From positions 1 through 64,000 of the forward strand of contig JBHGBD010000005.1 of the NCBI GenBank assembly GCA_041946825.1: DNA of 64,000 nucleotides, given 5' to 3'. A program made the translations under genes and the position numbers. The notes beneath the pieces are model-generated. The model was not told the origin of the DNA. It saw nothing but the letters and a program-made list of their open reading frames with translations, and made no database searches. Source of the stretch: CAZTHM01 sp041946825. GTDB lineage: Bacteria > Acidobacteriota > Terriglobia > UBA7540. Below are positions 63,335 through 64,000 of this stretch, piece by piece. The number at the start of each line of letters is the position of its first letter. The first letter of the stretch is position 1.

Positions 63335-63931
63335 CTACGTCGCCGTGTAATCGGGGTGGCGGGCGGGGGCGCGGCGGGGGATTTCGCGCGCGAGCTTGTC
63401 CAGCCAGCGCAGTTCGGTTTGAAACTGCTCGATCACGAGGCTCACCATCCACATCGCTTCGTGAAAGCGGTGGCCCACTTCTTTGCGGATGGCGCGCAGC
63501 GTCGCCTGTTTGCGCGCCAGATCCCTCTGTAGGAACCTGTGCCGGCGGCGGATTTGTTGTTGCACGACGTCCGGCCGCGCCTGCCAGGAGAGCGCCAGCC
63601 AAGTGAGGAAGGGCGGGCGCTCGCGCTGCGTCGTCCAGTCGGCGCGTGCGAGCGCGCGGGCCAGCGCCGCGCGGCCTTGGGCCGTGGTCGCATAGGCCTG
63701 ATGTTCCGGCCCCGCCCGGACCCTGGCTCGCCCCACGGCGCGAATCAGTTTGGCGCGCGCGAGTTTGGCGAGCGAATAGTACACCTGCGGGCGCGAGATT
63801 CCCGCCCAGTCGCGGACCTCGCGCCGCTCCAGTTCGCGGTACGCCTGATAACCGTGCATAGGGCGCTCGGCGAGCAGGCTGAGCAGAATCAGATCCGGAA
63901 TCGTCAGTTCCGGCCTCTTATCGGCGCGCAT
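63335..63931 (-). CDS. PadR-family transcriptional regulator
   Basis: The 198-residue product has the PadR winged helix: TIPDLILLSLLAERPMHGYQ, then RDWAGISRPQVYYSLAKLAR and LIRAVGRARV. The C-terminal helical dimer domain (Vir_act_alpha_C) runs from about residue 100. PadR proteins repress genes for detoxification or transport. It is upstream of no other gene in the window. The ATG lies at 63931, close to the right edge. Confidence 0.9.
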   Translation of the reverse strand: MRADKRPELTIPDLILLSLLAERPMHGYQAYRELERREVRDWAGISRPQVYYSLAKLARAKLIRAVGRARVRAGPEHQAYATTAQGRAALARALARADWTTQRERPPFLTWLALSWQARPDVVQQQIRRRHRFLQRDLARKQATLRAIRKEVGHRFHEAMWMVSLVIEQFQTELRWLDKLAREIPRRAPARHPDYTAT

Positions 63932-64000
63932 CCCGCGCCTTTCGCCGGCGGCTCCAGTACCACCACTGGCACTGCTCGGCGGGCAGCCGCGGGTCGCGCG

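Overview
The window looks like chromosomal DNA of an Acidobacteriota bacterium, probably near the Terriglobia. I infer this from its GC-rich composition and from family types frequent in that phylum: a VWFA-related protein next to a carboxypeptidase-regulatory TonB-dependent receptor, a CRTAC1-type FG-GAP/ASPIC protein, IPT/TIG secreted proteins, a DUF5666 protein, a PadR regulator and M49 and GH20 enzymes. No rRNA, complete tRNA or CRISPR array was found.

Bases 1 to about 16,900 form an accessory island. It starts with about 1.3 kb of apparently non-coding DNA, a small DUF2314-like gene and an IS3-type element whose orfB carries a frameshift. A complete class 2 DISARM anti-phage locus follows on the minus strand. 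In transcription order it reads vsr, drmMII (5-methylcytosine methyltransferase), drmE, drmA (helicase), drmB (DUF1998) and drmC (phospholipase D-like). An IS481-like element separates this operon from an upstream 568-residue protein with a ParB-like helix-turn-helix. A tRNA-3'-end-like sequence at 16865-16891 may be the island's attachment site.

From 17,000 to 25,800 lie envelope and secreted functions: a DUF362 Tat protein, an O-antigen-ligase/TPR protein, two related IPT proteins, a CRTAC1 protein, a dienelactone hydrolase and a possible nuclease-fold protein. From 25,834 to 33,213 two succinate/fumarate oxidoreductase operons diverge. The leftward sdhCDAB operon has SdhB-type iron ligands. 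The rightward A-C-D-B operon has FrdA/FrdB-type motifs. Both carry the same palindromic element just after the flavoprotein stop codon.

From 33,306 to 36,234 a minus-strand operon encodes a threonine-synthase-like enzyme, a MoaD/ThiS-like sulfur carrier with a C-terminal tail, and homoserine kinase. It is preceded by a canonical promoter, a clear SAM-I riboswitch and an intrinsic terminator. This arrangement raises the possibility of sulfur-carrier-dependent homocysteine synthesis from O-phosphohomoserine and is the best candidate here for an undescribed pathway.

From 36,280 to 46,824 lie the VWFA/TonB receptor pair, a DUF5666 protein, a methyltransferase, a TonB-C protein, an AlkD-like protein and a large secreted protein. 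From 46,926 to 56,857 nine minus-strand genes form a second unusual cluster. In transcription order these are two membrane-anchored GcvH-like proteins lacking the lipoyl lysine, a HybA-like ferredoxin, an NrfD/HybB-like membrane protein, a c-heme sensor kinase, a sigma-54 response regulator, an archaemetzincin, a radical SAM/hemerythrin fusion and an unknown protein. The window ends with a DPP III-like peptidase, a VapBC-like pair, a GH20 hexosaminidase, a glycine-rich secreted protein and a PadR regulator.
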